The notes under the pieces are model-generated. The model was not told where the DNA came from and did not search any database. It saw only the letters and a list, made by a program, of their open reading frames with translations. DNA of 64,000 bases from Blasia pusilla (Eukaryota; Marchantiophyta; Marchantiopsida; Blasiales). Shown here piece by piece: positions 58,501 to 64,000 of this stretch. Where the stretch lies: contig CM114274.1 in NCBI GenBank assembly GCA_050084515.1, positions 34,720,001-34,784,000 of the forward strand. The letters are read 5' to 3'. The position numbers and the translations under genes were made by a program. Numbering within the stretch: position 1 is the stretch's first letter; each line of letters starts with the position of its first letter.

Positions 58501-61500
58501 CAACCCGTCGGAATGTGATGGGTTGCACCCTTTGCAAGTAAGCACACCACAACAATAGAAGGATCTTGAGAAGTGATTCCATTCCACCCTGCAACCTATG
58601 AGAATCCGACTGGTTGGGAATGTGACATGAGAATCCGACAGGTAGTAGGAATCCAACATGTCTCTGAAATACGGTGTTAGAAAAGAGTGGTGTGACGATA
58701 ATGGGGGAACGAGGCAAAAGTGAAGAAGCCGGCCAAAATGCCTGAAAAGTTGGACTAACGAGAAAAGAGTGGGATCACTCAAGCAGCCAACCTGTCAAAA
58801 TCTGACAAGTTGCTTGCAAGGGGTTTAAAATATTGTGACTAGTTGCAACCCGTCGGAATCTGACGGGTTGCAAAATAAATAGCCTCGAGTAGATAGACCA
58901 ACACAATCGACAAGAACGAAAAACAATTCACCAGAAGTTTACAAAAACCATCATGGTTCAAAAACTTTGTGTCCTTTATTACATCCGAGGGAAGCTCAAA
59001 AATGTACATTTGATCTAGTCTATGATTTCTTTAGCCCCGTCATCTACAAATTTACTCCTAACTCTCCTAGGTTCCTATACAAGAGGAATGTCTTGGGATA
59101 CAAGTGGCTCCTCAGGCCGATTGTAGACGGGGATAAAAAATGTTGGGGAATTCAAGAGCCTTGCCCCCCCCCCCCCTAAGTACACCATAACAGTCCCATG
59201 TAACATGATTTGAGTCCCAACGCCTTCCTCGGCAGTAAATCTTGTATGCTCTACAAGGTGACACCCATCCAGTATCAATATGTGCTACGTCCTTTGAAAG
59301 CACTAAATCCCTACTCCAAAATGCTTCAATCAAGCTGGGTCCGATAAATCTTTGAACTCACTCGTCATCATCCGATAGCTCTTCCAGAATTACTCTCGGC
59401 TTTACCCTCCCGATTTTCAGAATAGTAGCAAGTGACGGTGGTCTCACTATCAATGGTGGTTTTGGAACCGAGCTGTTAGCTTTGGAGGAAAGTTGTATAC
59501 TCCCACTAGCCTCTTATAATACGCCTTTGCCTCTTTGCAAAGATCAAAAATTTCTGGCCTTCCCTCAAGGCAGAGAATGTTCCTGCCACTGTGCCAGGCG
59601 CCTATGATGCTCGCCCCTGATAGACCCACTAAGTCAAAGACCAAGTCACCCGGCCTCAAACAGAGCTTGATGAGCGTTTGCATCAAGGCAAGTGACTTTT
59701 CCCTTCCTCCAAGTAAGGGGGGCTCGTCTTGCATGTAAAATCTTGGGGGGGATTTATAGAGACTATCTAAGTTGTAGCCATCAGAGCATGGATCCACTTG
59801 ATCCGGGATCTGGAACACCTGGAAGTTGTGTTGGGGCCTTACAAAGTAGTAGACAAATGAGTGGTCCATCTGTAAACAAGCAAGTAAAAATTAATGTCAG
59901 CAAAAAGAAAAAGCTAGTAGACCGCTGGTCTACTCTCCATAAACTGACACAATGTGCAAACCGTCGGGATCCAACGGGTCTCTTTTCAACCCGTCATACT
60001 AGTCCATAGTAATTACCAACTCGTCCAAACTTGGCCTATAGGCCTGACAAAACAACAACCTGTCAGAGTCCGACGGGTTGTCTTACAACTCTAAGACCCC
60101 TTTTTGGCCATGAACAACCCGTCGGAAGCCGATAGGTTGCTCATCTTGCTAGACAGAAGCTCCACCGTTTCGAGTGCGATGGTTGGCTTACAACTTAATA
60201 CAATTGTTCAGAGTTGAGAAGTTCCGAATATAAGAGCAGCACATTGCTTTCACGGGATGCATCACTCTAGAAAATGGGGAAAAGCAGTGCTACTTGCAAC
60301 CCGTCGGGTTACGACAAGTTGCAATCAATGGAGACTTGTTGGTGAATTTGCAACCCGTCGCTTTCAAACGGATTGCAACACCACAAACACAAGTTGTTGG
60401 GATCCGACGGGTTGAATTTCTGTTAAACTAAATTTTTTGAATAAGAGGACTTACCCAGACTTGACTCGTCGCCGATCGGAGTGGATACTCGTTTTTAATT
60501 ACCCATGATTTTGCCGTCCTCCACTTTAGCGACCTCTTCACGCACTGAAGGTTGAAGAGCTCCTCTTTGCTCCCTCCAGTGAGGACCAAGAAACAACCCC
60601 TGTCACTCAGATACGCGTCGGCAAAAGAAAACAACAACGCGATCTTGTCGTACGAAAGCGGGACATTCCAGTGTGGGACAGTGTCAGACGGATTGTTGTC
60701 CCACAAGCGAAACCCAGAAGGCAAATCCGCAATGAGGAGGTCCACCGCCACCTCCTCAACCGCCCCATGCACCGTCCACGGGGCGTGCCCGTTTCGAAGG
60801 AGTTTTCGTCCCAGCACGGTCAATTTTTCGATGGCAGTGTCGACTCCTGAGAACTGAAACTCTGCAGCTCATCGACAAGATGAGTCAAGTGAACAAGGAC
60901 ATTTGTCCTGGTGGTTGTTTCCCTATGCCTGCCCAAGGATGATGGAGTGTATTCCATATCCTTATCTCCTCCCTCAGACGAACTAGGTGCCTCCCGCTTT
61001 CGCTTCTCCCAAGTCTTTTGTCGGCTTGTGGGAGTCTCTGTTACATCTTGGACGAGGACCTCGTCCGGCCCTCCCGCCCCACTCGCCCGCACGATTATGC
61101 CTCTCGCCTTGAGGACTTAGCCTCTTTTCTGGAAGCCTCTGCCTCAAAATTCCTTGATCCCCTCGCCTTCCTCAAACCCGTTGTTCATTTGTCTTTGGCG
61201 GTGACAATCTTGCCCACCAACTCCATTGTCTCGAGGGCTTGCTCCTCCGCATCTCCTTTGAAAAAATGGTCAGGTTGCACAAAGTTCAGAATGTCGTCCC
61301 CACCTGCGACCACTGCATTATATACCACACATAGATTTTTTTTCTGTAATGTCCTCATGGTCGTTGAAGTCCAACCAGATTGGACAATTGTTAACCTCCC
61401 AATCAGACATGCCCTGTCCCATCTCCATGTCGTACATGGAGAATGCCTCTCCATCAGGCGGAGAAGCCCACAATTTGCAGGCTGCCGGTAATTTTCGCCA

Positions 61501-63319
61501 AGTACCTGCATTCATACAATTGATGAGGTACTTGTACACCATCCGCTAGGCAGCTCTTTGTCGAGATGACTCGGCCGCCTGGCCCTAAAGATCCCGCTTC
61601 TTCTTTGCAAAATCCCATTTTTTGGCATCTATTTCCTCATCCAGGTCGGCCTGAGGGAGGATGTGATTCTTGAACATCATCCTGAATCCTGGGTTTTTTG
61701 TGGGCTTATCTGTGATGTCATCAAGCCATAGTTCAAAATCTTCTGCAACCTCTAGGTTTGCTTCCTTTGGAACTGGCTCAATCTTCTTCAGCTCTGCTTG
61801 AAGACCCATGAGCATGGACTTCCCAAGAAGGCGCAACGCGTCCCAGAATGACCGTTCCCGTAGCCAATGGGAGATCACTAGATCTGAAACTTCCGGAGGG
61901 TGGTGTGTCGCTCGCTTTTGGGCCTCAGTGCGCTCGAGACTGATTTTCATCATTCGAATTCGCCTAAACTTGGATATCCCAGACAGCGCAAATCTGTGCA
62001 CGCGGTCCAGAGACACTTTCTCGCCGATCCGACCCTATGGATCTTCGTCTCTCTTCCACTGGCGCTTGATTATTGCCTTGATCTCCTTGTAAAAATTTGG
62101 GCCAAGTTCGAGGTTGAGAATCACAATGTATCGCTGCATCTTGCTTGCAGTGTACTTCGTAGCTGTAGATACGGCTGCGTGAACAAACTTTGCACGTTCT
62201 GACGCAGACACGTTCTCCCTTTGCTCCAGTTCCAAAAAAGCACTCTTCTTGGCAGCGTGGATCTTGGACCAACATAGGATTGTGAGTGCTGCATCTTGGG
62301 AAATGAAGGTATTTGCCCAAGTCTTCTTTTTTATTTGAACTCCCTTCGCCAGCACCTCATTTACCAAACCGTCGCCCAGGAATCCCTTGTACTCTATCGG
62401 GTGAGTCGTAAGCACCTTCTTCACCCTGTCGCAATCCTGGATCCAGTGGTGGGTGACGTTCCCCTCGGATACAATCCTGCACATCCAAACACAAGATAAG
62501 AATACTGCAAGATATCGGGTTCCTGCAAACCGTCGGACTCCGATGGGTCGCAATTCTGTCAACCCATGGGGGTTGAAATGGTAGCATAGAGATAAATATT
62601 GCAAACCATCGGAGCCGACGGGTCACAACACTTATCTTTATGTTACACATATTACAACACTCTTGAAATTTTTAGAGAGAATTGCAATCCATCGGAGTCC
62701 AACGGGTTGCACTCTCTTTTCGTGACTTTCTGGTCCAACCGATTTAGTCCTTGGTTACAACCCGTCAGACTCCGACGGGTTGTAGAATGACTTCAATTCA
62801 TAGATAGGTTTCCAAAAAAAACACTGCATATATCAACCCGTTGGAGTCCGACGGGTTGCACAATGCCTTCTAAAGCTAGAATTGGACGCCTAAAAGAAAG
62901 CTCTCGTACTTTTACCACCTACCCTCATGGGGGAAATGCAACTCGTCGGAGTCCGACGAGTTGCTTTCGGCCAAAAGTATCCAAAAAGTACCAGACAGTC
63001 GAGCAACTCGTCGGACTCCGACGAGCTACTTTTAGGCGTCCAATGATTTGTTACCTCTCGTTGTGCAATTCGTCAGAGTCCGACGAATTTCTGAACAAAT
63101 AAATCATGCAGTCATTTTTCCACTCGTCGATGCTCGAGTGGTTTCAGTATCCCGAATTAATCTTATCTTGTGTGCTTGGCCACCAGGCAACCCGTCGGAC
63201 TCCAACGTTTTGCTTGACTATGACATTGACCACAAATAGGATGGTGGCAAGAGACTCAAATCATTCCTGCCCATCTTTAAGCTTTCCAATTATTCAACCC
63301 GTCTGACTCCGACGGGTTG
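58501..63319. repeat. Cluster of about 20 copies of a 25-bp palindrome
   Basis: The unit is CAACCCGTCGGA, one central base (mostly G or C), then the reverse complement TCCGACGGGTTG. Copies begin at 58501, 58592, 58788, 58846, 59957, 60056, 60115, 60297, 60351, 60392, 62526, 62602, 62685, 62758, 62834, 62939, 63004, 63066, 63189 and 63295. Most have one to three mismatches. None lies in the coding stretch between 60455 and about 62480. Some variants change in both arms together (CAACTCGTC with GACGAGTTG at 62939; CAATTCGTC with GACGAATT at 63066), so pairing is kept. Spacing is irregular and intervening DNA is not repeated. Confidence 0.9.
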
Positions 63320-64000
63320 AAGCAATCAAACTTAAGGAAGAGGAAACTTATCTGTTCATCGCATGCATTTCCATTTCCACCGTTGCCATGTGATGAGGAA
63401 ATGGATGGAGCACAGTTGCCTTCAGGAAAAAAATGCACCTCCAATGAATTTGGGCGCTCCTCTGCAAACTACGTCCACGCCCTGTATCTATGGTTTCCAT
63501 CCTAGATGAAGAAGTAAAGGTTCCGCATCCAGCTAAATTTGGTTCCTTCAATCGCTCTTTTGAACTCCTGATCTCTCATCCTCCAAAAAGTATCCAGCGC
63601 CTCCAAGTCCTCTTCCGTCACCAACGCTTGGATTCCATGTTCATCATAAGGCTGAACATAGAACGGAGGGAAGTTGTCGACGTAGGATGCAGTCGCTGCC
63701 GACTGTTTGAGCTTTGTAATATCCTCCTCCGACTGAATTTTGCGGACGTAATCCATTGTCCGCAATCGAGAGAGTGGAATTCTCGGGGCATTATGGCCCT
63801 CCATCAGTGCCATCTGCTTAATAACCTGCCACAATGGGAACCAAGTCAATAAAATACAATGTTTTGCCAATGAATTGCATAATGAGCCTTCACATAACTC
63901 AAATTTTTCTTACCCGCTCAAAGATTAGGTTGGTGTCCAGGCCCGCCAGCTGCTCTGGGACAGCAGCTGGCAAGCCCACAGGAAACTCATCGATCCGATA
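59450..64000 (-). pseudogene. Beta-class amino-methyltransferase-like gene, broken, runs off window
   Basis: Exons on the minus strand: one ending at 63914 (IDEFPVGLPAAVPEQLAG; continues beyond 64000), one starting at 63825, a long stretch from about 62480 to 61318, one ending at 60455 (GTAAGT donor) and the last, 59869-59450. The long stretch has three in-frame TAGs (62035, 61585, 61546), each where Gln fits, and a shift near an A-run at 61330. The C-terminal part resembles the N4-cytosine/N6-adenine DNA methylase fold in beta order: motif IV as LLIADLPSGF (expected D-P-P-Y/F), then motif X/I as REKSLALMQTLI ... PGDLVFDLVGLSGAS (expected a F-x-G-S-G core) and GRNILCLEGRPEIFDLCKEA. Catalytic motifs are degenerate. 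The N-terminal 600 codons match nothing I know. It could be a transposon-borne gene or a host gene copy. Confidence 0.6.

Noticed and set aside
58501-63319. CRISPR array
   Set aside because: The repeats are 25-bp palindromes with irregular spacing from about 35 to 2100 bp, diverged copies and intervening exons; no cas genes; the genome is eukaryotic.

Overview
The window reads as nuclear DNA of a land plant, most likely a non-seed plant (bryophyte, lycophyte or fern grade). The plant assignment rests on a five-exon gene of the plant MES11-type methylesterase family, plant-type Ty1/copia elements with an initiator-Met-tRNA-like primer site, a hAT-type transposase relic and Ty3/gypsy elements. 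The narrower placement is an inference: LTR retrotransposons with captured DNMT3-like genes are known to me from charophyte algae (and dinoflagellates), and beta-class amino-methyltransferases from non-seed plants. No rRNA, CRISPR or bacterial-style operon is present.

Layout. 1-1.7 kb: two hairpins, a 35-bp minisatellite and a GA-rich leader. 1.7-3.6 kb: a two-exon gene for a small one-pass membrane protein. 3.6-7.0 kb: non-coding DNA with a CT microsatellite, two hairpins and a tRNA-like segment. 7.0-21.0 kb: a decayed Ty3/gypsy element carrying a DNMT3-like cytosine methyltransferase upstream of reverse transcriptase and a PHD finger after the integrase. It is split inside the integrase zinc-binding domain by a second, complete minus-strand gypsy element (11143-19614; 1.26-1.27 kb LTRs, 4-bp GCGC target duplication). 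21.0-23.0 kb: hAT-like transposase relic. 23.3-28.6 kb: complete minus-strand Ty1/copia element (5-bp CTTGA duplication). 30-38 kb: gypsy gag relic, a MITE-like repeat, a solo LTR between two copies of a copia leader, and a much older plus-strand copia copy. 38-43.5 kb: AT-rich DNA with one small MITE. 44.4-47.8 kb: the methylesterase gene. 47.8-58.4 kb: non-coding DNA with a second copy of the solo-LTR family and two copia fragments. 58.4-64 kb: a broken multi-exon minus-strand gene resembling beta-class DNA amino-methyltransferases, with about 20 copies of a 25-bp palindrome in its non-coding parts.

Only the membrane-protein gene and the methylesterase look like intact host genes. The rest is nested mobile DNA in decay. 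Many in-frame stops in the DNMT element, the hAT relic and the methylase relic are TAG in a context that fits CAG-to-TAG (CHG) or TGA that fits CGA-to-TGA (CG), as expected from deamination of 5-methylcytosine. The two most unusual items are the retroelement with both a DNA-methylation writer and a PHD-type reader, and the palindrome cluster around the second methylase-like gene.
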